From contig NZ_LMUJ01000111.1 of NCBI RefSeq assembly GCF_009765975.1, positions 17,521-71,259 on the forward strand: a stretch of DNA of 53,739 nucleotides, read 5' to 3'. Under the pieces are notes generated by a model that saw nothing but the letters and a program-made list of their open reading frames with translations, ran no database searches and had not been told where the DNA came from. Shown here in pieces: positions 33,625 to 42,812 of the stretch (its first letter is position 1; the number at the start of each line of letters is the position of its first letter). This DNA comes from Acidisphaera sp. S103. Its GTDB lineage: Bacteria > Pseudomonadota > Alphaproteobacteria > Acetobacterales > Acetobacteraceae. Position numbers and translations under genes: made by a program.

Positions 33625-36600
33625 ATGTCTGACGAAGCGGAAGAGGCAGCTGCGGAGACCACCGAACCGCTTGCAGATGGGAAATCCGACGCCGCCGGGG
33701 ATAACTGCGGCGTTCCGGTCGTTGGTATAGGGGCGTCGGCCGGTGGCATCGAGGCTCTCAGCCAGTTCTTCGATGGCATGGCCGGAGACAGCGGCCTGGC
33801 GTTCGTTGTGGTCCTGCATCTGGACCCGACCCGGGAAAGCCAGTTGTCCGCGATCCTGTCGCACCACACCTCGATGCCGGTCGTTGAGATCGAGGACGGT
33901 TTGGAGGTCACGCCTAATCATGTTTATGTGATTGCGCCCAACCATGACCTGACGTTGGACGGCAATGTGTTGCGCCTGACCGAACCGGAACAGCCGCGCG
34001 GCCATCGCCATCCGGTGGACGTCTTGTTCAAGTCGCTTGCCGAACAGCGCGCTGAACGCACCGCCGCTGTCATCCTGTCCGGGACAGGGACCAACGGCAC
34101 GCAGGGCCTGAAGGAAATCAAGGCGGGTGGCGGCCTGATCCTGGTCCAGGACCCTGCCACGGCGCGCTTCGACGGGATGCCACGCAGCGCGATCGGCGCC
34201 GGTTTGGCCGATCACGTCCTGGCACCGGCGGATATGCCCGCGACGCTGCTGCAATACTTCCAGCACGGCTATGTCGCCGCTCCGGATGGTCTTGCCGTCG
34301 TGCGCGGTGACAAGCAACCGCGTCTCGAGCGGCTTTTCGGGCTGCTGCGAGCGCATTCGGGCTTCGACTTCCACATCTATAAATCGGCGACGCTGCTGCG
34401 CCGGATCAATCGGCGCATGAGCCTGATGGGCGTGGGGAATCTTGAGGACTATATTGACCGGCTTCGTCCCGATCTGGGCGAAGTCAAGGCATTGGTCCGC
34501 GATCTTCTGATCAGCGTCACCAGCTTCTTCCGCGATGCCGACGCATGGCGCACCCTTGATGACATCGTGATTTCCCAAATGGTCGCCGACCGGGAGACAG
34601 GGGCGTCAATCCGGGTATGGGTACCCGGCTGTTCCACGGGCGAGGAAGCCTATTCCGTCGCCATGTTGTTGCAGGAACGCGCCGAAGCCGCGCACAAGCA
34701 GTTCGACCTGAAAATCTTTGCGTCGGACATCCAGGACGACAATTTGAACGCCGCCCGCGCCGGCGTGTATCCGGGCTCCAGCGTCGAGTCATTGCCGACC
34801 GAACGCATCATGCGATTTTTCGAACGGCTCGACGGGTCTTATCAGGTCCGGAAGTCGCTGCGCGACCTGGTCGTGTTCGCCCGGCAGAATTTGTTCCACG
34901 ATCCGCCGTTCTCACGCATGGACCTGATCACCTGCCGCAACATGCTGATCTATGTCGAGCCGGAGGGGCAGAAGCGGGCGCTGACACTGTTCCATTTCTC
35001 ACTGCGCGAGGGTGGCCGGTTGTTCCTTGGCAGCGCCGAAACCATTGGCCGGGCGGACGACCTGTTCGAGACGCTGTCCAAGAAGTGGCGCATTTATCGC
35101 CGTTTTGGGCCGACACGGCACGACATCGTGGATTTTCCCGTGCTCGGCGGCCGCGCGACAAGGTCGCCTCAATCGGGGGCCGGGCCGATGCCGGAGCCGT
35201 CGATGCGCGTGTCGGACGCAGCCCGCCGGGCCTTGCTTGACCGGTATGCCCCTGCCTCGGTGCTGATCGATCGGAGAGGCCGTGTCCTCTATTTCCACGG
35301 CGACACGGGCGATTACCTCAAGCAACCCAACGGAGAGCCGACGCGCGACCTGCTGGCGATGGCCCGGGAAGGCCTGCTTTCAAAGCTGCGGGTCGCGATC
35401 AACAGGGTGATCGCCGATGAACAGGAGAGCCGATTTATCGCGCAGATCCGGCAGGGCGACCTGCTTCGTTCGGTCGCGGTCACACTGTCCCCGCTGCCCA
35501 CGGTGCCTCCGGCATCCGGGATGACATTGGTAACGTTTGAACCGGTCGCATCCGAATCGCCTGCCGTCCTGCCGACGGCAAAGAGCAACGCGGAAGACGA
35601 GGTTGCTTCCGCCCTGGAAAATGAACTGAGATCGGCCCGAGCGGAACTGCAAGGCTCGATCGAACAGTTGGAAAGCGTCAATGAGGAACTGAAGGCCTCC
35701 AACGAGGAGGCCACGTCCATGAACGAGGAGCTTCAGTCCACGAACGAGGAATTGGAAACCTCTAAGGAAGAACTGCAATCGTTCAATGAAGAACTGCATT
35801 CGGTCAACAGCCAGCTTCAGCATAAGATCAACGAGCTTGATCAAACCGGCAACGATCTGGCGAATCTTCTGTCCGGAACAGAGATCGCGACCGTTTTCCA
35901 GGACACGGAATTGCGGGTCAAGTGGTTTTCGCCGGCCACCAAGCCGCTGCTGAACCTGGTGTTATCGGATGTCGGCCGGCCGATCGCCCATTTTGCCCGA
36001 CAGTTTATCGACGACAAGCTGCTTGGCGATGCGGAGACCGTGCTGGCGAAGCTGACGCCGATCGAAGCCGAAATCCGCGGTGATGACGGCAAATGGTTTA
36101 TCCGGCGCCTGCTGCCTTACCGAACGCGGGACAACCGGATCGCCGGCCTGGTGATCACCTTTGTCGATATCACCGATCGGCGACGGGCGACCGACGGCAT
36201 CGATGAGGCGCGTATCTATGCCGAGGCGATCGTGGCGACGGCGCGCCAGCCTTTGGTGGTACTGGATGCCGCGTTGCGGATGAGATCGGCCAATCGCGCT
36301 TTCTACACGCTGCTCGACACGACACCGGATAAGGCTGAGCACCGCCGGCTCTACGAGCTGGGCAATGGGGAGTGGAACGTTCCTGAATTCCGCCGCCTGC
36401 TGGATGAGGTGCTGCCCAAAGACGAGCGCTTCGACGATGTCGAAGTCACATTCGGACCCGCCGGACGCGACCAGCGCACCATGCTGGTCAACGCCCGGAC
36501 GCTGGCGCGCAATGGCGGCCGCGAGCAACTGATCCTGTTGGCGATCGAGGAAATCACCCAGCGCAAGCGAGACGCCGGACATCAGGAGATGTTGATTGGC

Positions 36601-37197
36601 GAATTGAATCATCGCGTCAAGAACGTGCTGGCGACGGTGCAGGCCATCATGTCCCAAACCTCCCGGCAAAGCATTTCGCTGGATGATTTCCGGGTGGCGT
36701 TCGAGGGACGGCTGCATGCGTTGGCGCAGGCGCACGATCTTCTGACTGAGAAGGGGTGGGTGGGAACGGAAATCGGTCAGATCGTCACGCAGACCCTGGC
36801 GCCATATCGCTTGCAGGATTCGGCTCGCATTGCCGTGGAAGGTCCACTTCTGACGGTGCGATCGCAGAGTGGCGTCGCCCTGCTGATGGTCTTGCACGAA
36901 CTGGCAACGAACGCCGCGAAATACGGGGCGTTGTCCGCACCGGCCGGGAAACTGTCGGTCACCTGGCGCCGGATTAGCGACGGAGCGTCGGAACGCATTC
37001 AGTTGCAATGGACCGAGACAGACGGCCCCAAGGTGACGCCACCGACCCGCCAGGGGTTTGGCACGAAGCTTATCGAGCGCAGCACGATGCATGAACTTGG
37101 CGGTGAAGCGCGCCTTGCGTACCTGGAGGAAGGGCTGCGCTGTGAGTTGATTTTTCCGTGGGCGGGGCTTCCGATCCAGGGCAGCGAGATTGGATGA
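33625..37197 (+). CDS. CheB-CheR-PAS-HWE hybrid signalling protein
   Basis: A 1190-residue cytoplasmic fusion. CheB methylesterase (about 25-205) has S in GASAGG and H in VVLHLDP, but the usual Asp is Asn (SGTGTNGT, codon 34093-34095). CheR methyltransferase (about 225-490) retains the SAM site VPGCSTGEEAYS and ITCRNMLIYV. A heptad coiled coil (about 655-745, repeating NEEL) joins two PAS domains (about 750-970) to an HWE kinase: H996 in ELNHRVKN, N-box HELATNAAKYG, and W-T-E. HWE kinases are distinct from HisKA. The response regulator gene starts 4 nt on. It likely handles a chemoreceptor-like or light/redox signal; the input is not known. Confidence 0.9.
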   Translation: MSDEAEEAAAETTEPLADGKSDAAGDNCGVPVVGIGASAGGIEALSQFFDGMAGDSGLAFVVVLHLDPTRESQLSAILSHHTSMPVVEIEDGLEVTPNHVYVIAPNHDLTLDGNVLRLTEPEQPRGHRHPVDVLFKSLAEQRAERTAAVILSGTGTNGTQGLKEIKAGGGLILVQDPATARFDGMPRSAIGAGLADHVLAPADMPATLLQYFQHGYVAAPDGLAVVRGDKQPRLERLFGLLRAHSGFDFHIYKSATLLRRINRRMSLMGVGNLEDYIDRLRPDLGEVKALVRDLLISVTSFFRDADAWRTLDDIVISQMVADRETGASIRVWVPGCSTGEEAYSVAMLLQERAEAAHKQFDLKIFASDIQDDNLNAARAGVYPGSSVESLPTERIMRFFERLDGSYQVRKSLRDLVVFARQNLFHDPPFSRMDLITCRNMLIYVEPEGQKRALTLFHFSLREGGRLFLGSAETIGRADDLFETLSKKWRIYRRFGPTRHDIVDFPVLGGRATRSPQSGAGPMPEPSMRVSDAARRALLDRYAPASVLIDRRGRVLYFHGDTGDYLKQPNGEPTRDLLAMAREGLLSKLRVAINRVIADEQESRFIAQIRQGDLLRSVAVTLSPLPTVPPASGMTLVTFEPVASESPAVLPTAKSNAEDEVASALENELRSARAELQGSIEQLESVNEELKASNEEATSMNEELQSTNEELETSKEELQSFNEELHSVNSQLQHKINELDQTGNDLANLLSGTEIATVFQDTELRVKWFSPATKPLLNLVLSDVGRPIAHFARQFIDDKLLGDAETVLAKLTPIEAEIRGDDGKWFIRRLLPYRTRDNRIAGLVITFVDITDRRRATDGIDEARIYAEAIVATARQPLVVLDAALRMRSANRAFYTLLDTTPDKAEHRRLYELGNGEWNVPEFRRLLDEVLPKDERFDDVEVTFGPAGRDQRTMLVNARTLARNGGREQLILLAIEEITQRKRDAGHQEMLIGELNHRVKNVLATVQAIMSQTSRQSISLDDFRVAFEGRLHALAQAHDLLTEKGWVGTEIGQIVTQTLAPYRLQDSARIAVEGPLLTVRSQSGVALLMVLHELATNAAKYGALSAPAGKLSVTWRRISDGASERIQLQWTETDGPKVTPPTRQGFGTKLIERSTMHELGGEARLAYLEEGLRCELIFPWAGLPIQGSEIG

Positions 37198-37201
37198 TAT
37201 C

Positions 37202-37594
37202 ATGGAAAACCATGCCGAGGCGCTAAACGGCTTGCATATCCTTGTGGTCGAGGACGAAGCGATCGTCGCCATGATGGTGGAGGATATGCTGCTGGACTTT
37301 GGCTGCCGCGTGAAGCTTGCCGCGAATATCAAGAGCGCCCTGTCGGCGATTTGCGACCATTCCTTGGATGGCGTGCTGCTGGACATGAACATTCATGGCC
37401 AACTGACGACCGCGGTCGCGGAAGAACTGGTCAGCCGGTCAGTGCCATTTTTGCTGGTGACCGGCTACGGATCGAGTAACAGCGACCCGCCGGTGATCAA
37501 GACGGCGCAACGGCTGCAAAAGCCGTTCAGCCGCCGTGATCTTGGTCGCCGCATGGCGGAGGTGTTCGGCGCGAACGGCGGCGCGGCGACATAA
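37202..37594 (+). CDS. Single-domain response regulator (REC)
   Basis: A 130-residue receiver with no output domain. VVEDEA at 15-20 has the acidic pair, D61 in GVLLDMNIHG is the phospho-acceptor, LVTGYG holds the conserved Thr, and K in RLQKPF is the conserved lysine. It directly follows the HWE kinase and should be its partner. In alphaproteobacteria, HWE kinases frequently work with stand-alone receivers. The ATG at 37202 is chosen; a TTG four codons upstream would overlap the kinase by 8 nt. Confidence 0.88.
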   Translation: MENHAEALNGLHILVVEDEAIVAMMVEDMLLDFGCRVKLAANIKSALSAICDHSLDGVLLDMNIHGQLTTAVAEELVSRSVPFLLVTGYGSSNSDPPVIKTAQRLQKPFSRRDLGRRMAEVFGANGGAAT

Positions 37595-37611
37595 GGCGCG
37601 ATATCTCCCTC

Positions 37612-39132
37612 CTATCGCCCGACCACCCGCAAACCCCGCCGCCGGACCCGCGGTGAAGCCTCGTCCGGCAGGTCGAGGGGCAGAAGGGGCGATTGGTCGC
37701 GTGCGCCGTGGCCGACGGTATCGGCTTCCTCGATCTCGGCCTCCGGGATATCCCGCCGGCCCAGGTAGTTCGCGGCCAGGTTCCGGAATGCGTAGTCAAG
37801 TAATGAGGTGGCCGCGCCGACCGCCGGGTCACCGTCCACCACGCCCGCCGGTCCGAACCGGGTGAAGGTGAACGCCTCGACAAACCGTTCCAGCGGCACG
37901 CCGTGCTGCAATCCCAGGCTGACCGCGTGGGCGAAGTTGTCCATCAGGCCGCGGAATGCCGCGCCTTCCTTGTGCAGGGCGACGAAAATCTCGCCCAGGG
38001 TTCCGTCGTCGTATTCGCCGGTGCGCAGGAACAGTTTGTGCCCTCCCACCGCCGCTTTCTGGGTGTAGCCGCTGCGCCGTCCTGGCAGATCCCGCCGCCG
38101 GGCGGAGGCCGACTGCACCGCGAGTGGCACTGGCCGAGGTGGCATGGCGTGCATGAACGGCGCGACCGCGTCATGCATCGCCGCATGTGCTGCCGCGCCG
38201 TGCAGTGGGATCGGGCTGCCGCCGGCAAGCGCGGTGGCCAGGGCTTCCTCCGCCGTGATGCCGCTGACCGCCAGCCAGGCCCTGGCGGCTCGGGTCAGGC
38301 CGCCGGTGTGGCCGATGGCGGAAAAAGCCGGCGCGATTCCGCCGGTTTCGCAGCCCAGCAGGGCCTCTGCCAGACCGGGCCGAGCGATTGCGGTGGTGGC
38401 GCGATGACGTAGGCCCTCGACGCCGGCGGCTGCCAGGCGGGCGGCTCGGGCGGCCTCCGGCAAGCCGCGCACGGTCGCGTGCGGCGGTGGCACGGGCCAG
38501 TCGAACGCCGCCGGCCGCATCGGGCCGGTTACGCGTCCGAGCCGTCCGGATGCGGCGTCCGCTCGTCCGCGGACGATGGCGGCGAGGCAGCGGGCGATAT
38601 CGCGTGCTGCCTCCGACGCATAGTCTATGCCCAGTGCCGCCAGCAGACCGGACAGGTCCGCCATGCCGACATCGATGTCCCTCACCTGGGGCGCGGCGAA
38701 GCTTAGGGCGATCACTGCCGTTTCCACCGCCTCGGCGATGTCGGATAGGTCGAGTTGGCCGTCGCTGTCGAGGAAGGCCGGCAGATTGAGGACGAAGCCG
38801 GGGCCGTCTTCGGCTTCCAGGCGCCAAACGGCGTCGGTCGGGGCGCCTCGCCGCAACAGCAGCAGCCGGTGCAGGCGATCGGTCAGCGGGATGTCCAACC
38901 CGGCCGCGGTCGCGGCGGTGGCGATTGGGGCGATCCAGGCGTGGGCGGCGCCGGCCAGGGTGACCGGACCTTTGCCCGGCGCCAGGGCGGCCAGCGCGGC
39001 GGCGGCCGAGTCGTCCCAGGTGGTTGGCAGGGTGACCGGACGCGGTGCGGTGTCGGGATCGGGCGAAGCCTCGGTGCGGCGCATCCGCACGCCATGCCAG
39101 GTCCGATGGGGCGATATCCGGGAGGTCTTCAT
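37612..39132 (-). CDS. TSCPD-domain NrdJ-like protein (short)
   Basis: A 506-residue protein, about half or less of B12-dependent ribonucleotide reductase NrdJ (usually 900-1250). The C-terminal region (about 345-465) is clearly NrdJ-type: [46 protein letters not shown] and [10 protein letters not shown]. The N-terminal part is alanine-rich and lacks an obvious Cys radical site or ATP cone. It is probably not a stand-alone reductase; it could be an accessory or regulatory paralogue, or a relic kept for the TSCPD fold. The reading frame is intact. Confidence 0.75.
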   Translation of the reverse strand: MKTSRISPHRTWHGVRMRRTEASPDPDTAPRPVTLPTTWDDSAAAALAALAPGKGPVTLAGAAHAWIAPIATAATAAGLDIPLTDRLHRLLLLRRGAPTDAVWRLEAEDGPGFVLNLPAFLDSDGQLDLSDIAEAVETAVIALSFAAPQVRDIDVGMADLSGLLAALGIDYASEAARDIARCLAAIVRGRADAASGRLGRVTGPMRPAAFDWPVPPPHATVRGLPEAARAARLAAAGVEGLRHRATTAIARPGLAEALLGCETGGIAPAFSAIGHTGGLTRAARAWLAVSGITAEEALATALAGGSPIPLHGAAAHAAMHDAVAPFMHAMPPRPVPLAVQSASARRRDLPGRRSGYTQKAAVGGHKLFLRTGEYDDGTLGEIFVALHKEGAAFRGLMDNFAHAVSLGLQHGVPLERFVEAFTFTRFGPAGVVDGDPAVGAATSLLDYAFRNLAANYLGRRDIPEAEIEEADTVGHGARDQSPLLPLDLPDEASPRVRRRGLRVVGR

Positions 39133-39187
39133 GGCCAGGATGTTATGGGACGCTGGAGCGGTCGGGTAGCCTATTTTGTGTTGGAAA

Positions 39188-39218
39188 TGGGGATAACCCG
39201 CAAAATGTTGGGGATAAC
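39188..39218. repeat. Two TGGGGATAAC repeats, 21 bp apart, upstream of the NDUFA12 gene
   Basis: Identical 10-mers at 39188-39197 and 39209-39218, spaced by two helical turns, in the 196-nt divergent gap before the complex I accessory gene. This spacing suits a dimeric DNA-binding protein, but no regulator is known for it. Confidence 0.4.
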
Positions 39219-39328
39219 TCGTTTAGGGCGGCAAAGCCTCGGGGCAACGAAAGCGTGTTCCGCGGTGGTATCCGGATCGGGATCGGCATGGGTGGACCAA
39301 TCGATGAGGGGTGCGTATATGTTGCGCC

Positions 39329-39682
39329 ATGAATATCGGCACATGGTTGTTCACCAAGCTCAAAGGTCGCCAGATCGGCACCGATGCGGCGGGCAATATC
39401 TACTACGAGGAAAAGCGCCAGCGGCCCGGCAGCCTGCGCAACCGGCGTTGGGTTGCCTATGCGGGCGTCGTGGAGGCCAGTGTCGTTCCGCCGGAGTGGC
39501 ACGCATGGTTGCACTATACCACCGACGCCCCGTTGCCAGACACCGGCCGCAAGGCCTGGCAGAAGCCGCATCTGGCGAATGCCACCGGCACGCCAGCCAG
39601 CTATCGGCCGCCCGGGCATGACTACGAGGGTGGACACCGCGCTCGCGCCACGGGCGATTACGAAGCCTGGACCCCGAGCTAG
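39329..39682 (+). CDS. NDUFA12-family complex I accessory subunit
   Basis: A 117-residue protein of the NDUFA12/B17.2 family, an accessory subunit of respiratory complex I in alphaproteobacteria and mitochondria. The hallmark region is GTDAAGNIYYEEK (about 17-29), followed by RRWVAYAG, and PPEWHAWLHYTTD at about 54-66. It lies on the matrix or cytoplasmic side of the peripheral arm. The next gene, mlaD, starts 7 nt after the stop. The gene order of this subunit with MlaD and DUF2155 genes is a recurring alphaproteobacterial arrangement that supports the call. Confidence 0.92.
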   Translation: MNIGTWLFTKLKGRQIGTDAAGNIYYEEKRQRPGSLRNRRWVAYAGVVEASVVPPEWHAWLHYTTDAPLPDTGRKAWQKPHLANATGTPASYRPPGHDYEGGHRARATGDYEAWTPS

Positions 39683-39689
39683 CATCGCA

Positions 39690-40241
39690 ATGGGCCGTCA
39701 TGGTGTTGCGGAGACGCTGACCGGCGCGCTCGTGCTGGTGGTTGCAGTGGTTTTCCTTGCCTATGCCGTGGCGCATTCCGGCCGGACTGCGGGGACGGGG
39801 TATACGCTGCACGCCAGGTTCGATCATATCGATGGGCTGGCGGTTGGCGGCGATGTCCGGATCGCCGGGGTGAAAATCGGCACCGTGACCGATGAGCAGA
39901 TCGATCCGAAGACGTTTTCCGCGGTCGTGTCGCTGACGGTGCGGGACGATATTCAATTGCCGAAGGATACGGGGGCCTCGATCGTCAGCGAAAGCCTGCT
40001 GGGCGGCAAATATATCTCGCTGTCGCCGGGCGGGGATGACGCGGACCTGAAGCCGGGCCAAACGATCAGCATCACGCAGTCGTCGGTGAGCCTGGAGGAG
40101 TTGCTGGGAAAATTCATCTTCAGCGTCACAAGCCTGAATGGGTCGAAGAGCGGCGAGGTCAGCGGCAGCAAGTCGAACAGCGGCGGCCAGCCGAATGGTT
40201 CTCAACAGGGCGGTGCCGCGCTGGCGCCGCTTGGCAAATGA
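39690..40241 (+). CDS. mlaD: MlaD-family outer-membrane lipid transport protein
   Basis: A 183-residue MCE-domain protein. One N-terminal membrane helix (about 8-30, GALVLVVAVVFLAYAV) anchors the periplasmic MCE domain (about 39-115), with VGGDVRIAGVKIGTVT typical of MlaD. The family forms hexameric rings that ferry phospholipids between membranes to keep outer-membrane asymmetry. The last 40 residues are Ser/Gly/Asn-rich and disordered. MlaE and MlaF are not in the window. It overlaps the next small gene by 4 nt. Confidence 0.88.
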   Translation: MGRHGVAETLTGALVLVVAVVFLAYAVAHSGRTAGTGYTLHARFDHIDGLAVGGDVRIAGVKIGTVTDEQIDPKTFSAVVSLTVRDDIQLPKDTGASIVSESLLGGKYISLSPGGDDADLKPGQTISITQSSVSLEELLGKFIFSVTSLNGSKSGEVSGSKSNSGGQPNGSQQGGAALAPLGK

Positions 40242-40459
40242 TCCCGCCGGCTCCGGCTAACTGGCCCGGCTTGGACGGCAACGCGGTGGGTTGCCGGGAG
40301 AAGCTGAAGATGCTGGCGGAGAACTATGCCGAAGTGTCGCAGGTGCTGCGCGATGCGTTCGAGGACGCGATCCTGATGGGGGTGGACGAGCAGGGGATGC
40401 GTCAGGTGTTGGCGGATATCGTGGCCGGGCTGGACTCGCCGAAGCGTCCCGTCGGATGA
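40238..40459 (+). CDS. Small conserved-looking protein between mlaD and DUF2155
   Basis: A 73-residue helical protein (MLAENYAEVSQVLRDAFEDAILMGVDEQGMRQVLADIV) with no signal or membrane segment. Its start overlaps mlaD (ATGA) and its stop overlaps the DUF2155 gene (ATGA), so it sits as the middle cistron of a fully coupled chain. It could be a partner or assembly factor; no family recognised. Confidence 0.65.
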   Translation: MIPPAPANWPGLDGNAVGCREKLKMLAENYAEVSQVLRDAFEDAILMGVDEQGMRQVLADIVAGLDSPKRPVG

Positions 40460-41325
40460 GGGCGGGGGGACGGGTCGCGTTGGGGACGGTGCTGGCCGTG
40501 TCCGTTTGGGGCGGGGTGGCCCGGGCGCAGGATGCGGCGATTCAGACGGCGCAGTTGCCCCCGTTGCAGGAGCAGGTGCCGCAGCAAGGATCGCCCTCGG
40601 TTCCGTATACGCCATACCGGCAGGCACCGGTTCCGCAGACGCAGTATCAGCCGACGCCGTATCAGCAGGCCCCGGGTCCGCAGACGCAGTATCAGCCGAC
40701 GCCGTATCAGCAGGCACCCGTGCCGCAGACGCAGTATCAGCCGACGCCGTATCAGCAGGCACCGGTTCCGCAGACGCAGTATCAGCCGACGCCGTATCAG
40801 CAGGCACCGGTGCCGCAGACGCAGTATCAGCCGACGCCGTATCAGCAGGCCCCGGCTCCGCAGACGCAGTATCAGCAGGCTCCGGCTCCGCAGACGCAGT
40901 ATCAGCAGGTGCCGGTTCCGCAGACACCACATCAGCAGGCGCCAGTTGCGCCCAGCCCCTTGGGCCCGGATGCGCAAGGGCAGGGCCAGACGCCGCCCGT
41001 TGCACCGCCGACGACGTTTGACCAGCCCAACGTCTGGAACCCGGCCGGCGTGGCGAAGCTGGTGGCATTGGATAAGGTGAACGCTCAGGCGACGGAGCTG
41101 ACGATCAAGGTGGGAGAGTCTGCGACCTTCGAGTCATTGACCATCACGGTGAAGACCTGTGTCGTCCGTCCGCCGGATCAGCCCGCTGACGCCGCGGCCT
41201 ATCTGCATGTGACCGATAGCCATCCGGACTCGCCCGGCTTCGATGGCTGGATGCTGGAAAACGAGCCCTCCGTATCGATGATGCAACACCCGATCTACGA
41301 CCTTCGCGTGGCCGGCTGTACGTGA
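40456..41325 (+). CDS. DUF2155-domain protein with proline/glutamine repeats
   Basis: A 289-residue exported protein. Signal peptide at 1-24 (hydrophobic, ending ARA). Residues 56-165 are a Pro/Gln/Tyr-rich repeat: five 15-residue units of the QAPVPQTQYQPTPYQ type followed by three shorter 10-residue units. The C-terminal domain (about 195-289), from VWNPAGVAKLVALDKVNAQ through VKTCVVRPP to FDGWMLENEPSVSMMQHPIYDLRVAGC, is the DUF2155 signature with two conserved cysteines. Function unknown; the family accompanies complex I/envelope operons in alphaproteobacteria. The repeat linker is longer and purer than needed for a domain spacer. Confidence 0.82.
   Translation: MRAGGRVALGTVLAVSVWGGVARAQDAAIQTAQLPPLQEQVPQQGSPSVPYTPYRQAPVPQTQYQPTPYQQAPGPQTQYQPTPYQQAPVPQTQYQPTPYQQAPVPQTQYQPTPYQQAPVPQTQYQPTPYQQAPAPQTQYQQAPAPQTQYQQVPVPQTPHQQAPVAPSPLGPDAQGQGQTPPVAPPTTFDQPNVWNPAGVAKLVALDKVNAQATELTIKVGESATFESLTITVKTCVVRPPDQPADAAAYLHVTDSHPDSPGFDGWMLENEPSVSMMQHPIYDLRVAGCT
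40621..40940. repeat. Tandem repeats in the DUF2155 gene (45-bp, then 30-bp)
   Basis: Five 45-bp units at 40621-40845, then three roughly 30-bp units to 40935. All are in frame; adjacent unit copies differ by only a few bases, showing recent slippage or unequal recombination. Confidence 0.85.
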
Positions 41326-41373
41326 TCGCCTGAGGGTGACGGTGGAGATCGCGTGATAAAATAAAGGGTTATC

Positions 41374-42099
41374 ATGGACGTGCTGCCGCCTTTCCATCGC
41401 GCCGCGCTGCTGCTTGATATGGATGGCACGCTGATCGACCTCGCGGCCACGCCCGATGCGGTGGTTGTGCCGGTCGGTCTGCCGGTTGCGCTGGGCACCC
41501 TGCGGGATGCGTTGGGCGGGGCGCTGGCGATCGTCACCGGCCGCCCGATCGAGACCGTGGACCGCCTGTTCGGCGATGCCCCCGGTGCCGTCGCCGGCGA
41601 GCATGGCGGTGCCATTCGCCACCATCGCGGCGGGTCCATCGAGCGCCCGGACCTGCCCGTGCCGCCGGCTGTTTGGCTGGAGGAGGCCGAAACCCTTGTG
41701 CGTGCATTTCCGGGCGCGTTGCTGGAACGCAAGGCGCGTGGCTTCGCGCTGCATTACCGGCAGGCCCAGGAGGCTCGGGATGTGTTTCGAACCGCCCTGA
41801 CCGAGCTGATTGGCGCCTCGAGCGGGTTCCAACTGCATCCCGCCCATATGCTGTGGGAGGTGCGCCCGATCGGCGCCGACAAGGGCAGCGCGGTGATGGC
41901 TTTGATGCGTGAAGCCCCGTTTGCCGGGCGTCTGCCGGTGTTCATTGGCGACGACGTGACCGATGAGGACGGCATGCGGGCGTGTCGAAAACTGGGCGGC
42001 GCTGGCTATCGGGTCGATGAAGTGTTTCTCGACCCGGCCGGCGTGCGATCATGGGTGGGTCGTTCCGCGGAACTTGGGTGTTGGGGGCCCCTGCCATGA
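41374..42099 (+). CDS. otsB: Trehalose-6-phosphate phosphatase
   Basis: A 241-residue HAD-superfamily phosphatase. Motif I is D15-M-D17-G-T (LLLDMDGTL); motif II, IVTGRPIETV; the OtsB-typical VRPIGADKGSAVMALM, with the conserved lysine; and motif IV GDDVTDED. It removes the phosphate from trehalose 6-phosphate to give trehalose, an osmolyte and stress protectant. OtsA is not in the window. The next gene overlaps it by 4 nt. Confidence 0.9.
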   Translation: MDVLPPFHRAALLLDMDGTLIDLAATPDAVVVPVGLPVALGTLRDALGGALAIVTGRPIETVDRLFGDAPGAVAGEHGGAIRHHRGGSIERPDLPVPPAVWLEEAETLVRAFPGALLERKARGFALHYRQAQEARDVFRTALTELIGASSGFQLHPAHMLWEVRPIGADKGSAVMALMREAPFAGRLPVFIGDDVTDEDGMRACRKLGGAGYRVDEVFLDPAGVRSWVGRSAELGCWGPLP

Positions 42100-42812
42100 A
42101 GCTGTCCGACTTCGATGTTCTGTCGTTTGACTGTTACGGCACCTTGATCGACTGGGAGAGCGGAATCTACACCGCGTTGGCCCCGCTGCTGTCGCGGGCG
42201 AAGAGCGGCCTGTCCCGGGACGCCGTCCTGGAGGCGTTCGCTCGGCTTGAGTCCCGCCAGCAGGCGTTGACTCCGGCGGAGACTTATTCGGATCTGCTGG
42301 CGGTCGTGCATTCCAAACTGGCACTTGAATGGGGGGTGGCGCCGGATCCGGCCGAAGATATTCGGTTTGGCGGATCGATCGGCGACTGGCCCGCGTTTCC
42401 CGATACGGTGGAGGCGTTGCGCACCCTGAAGCAGCATTTCCAGTTGGTGATCTTGTCCAACGTCGATCGGGCCAGCTTTCGGGCGACGAACCAGCGGTTG
42501 GGCGTGGTGTTCGACGCGATTTATACCGCGCAGGATGTTGGGTCCTACAAGCCGGACCCTCGGAACTTTGCTTATCTGCTGGAGCGGATGAGGGAGCGGG
42601 GGGTGGCGAAGGACAAGCTGCTGCATGTGGCGCAAAGCCTGTTCCATGATCACGTGCCGGCTAATGGTGCCGGGCTGGCGTCCGCATGGATCGATCGGCG
42701 GCATGACGCGGGGGGCTGGGGCGCGACGGCGCCGGTGTCGGCGGATGTGCGGTATGATTTCCGGTTCACCAGCCTGGGTGCGTTGGCGGAGGCGCATCGC
42801 GCGGGGGGATGA
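42096..42812 (+). CDS. Haloacid dehalogenase type II-like HAD enzyme
   Basis: A 238-residue HAD protein. D12 in SFDCYGTLIDW is the nucleophile; motif II is LSNVDRASF; lysine in GSYKPDPRNF is the stabilising residue; the type II (L-2-haloacid dehalogenase) length and VAQSLFHDHVPANGAGLASAWIDR are typical. It cleaves C-halogen bonds or phosphate esters of small acids; without testing, phosphatase activity is as likely as dehalogenase activity. Translationally coupled to otsB, which may indicate phosphosugar turnover. Confidence 0.82.
   Translation: MKLSDFDVLSFDCYGTLIDWESGIYTALAPLLSRAKSGLSRDAVLEAFARLESRQQALTPAETYSDLLAVVHSKLALEWGVAPDPAEDIRFGGSIGDWPAFPDTVEALRTLKQHFQLVILSNVDRASFRATNQRLGVVFDAIYTAQDVGSYKPDPRNFAYLLERMRERGVAKDKLLHVAQSLFHDHVPANGAGLASAWIDRRHDAGGWGATAPVSADVRYDFRFTSLGALAEAHRAGG

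Noticed and set aside
35962-37392. A 476-codon minus-strand frame opposite the HWE kinase
   Set aside because: The plus-strand kinase has all family motifs; the opposite frame has no family character.
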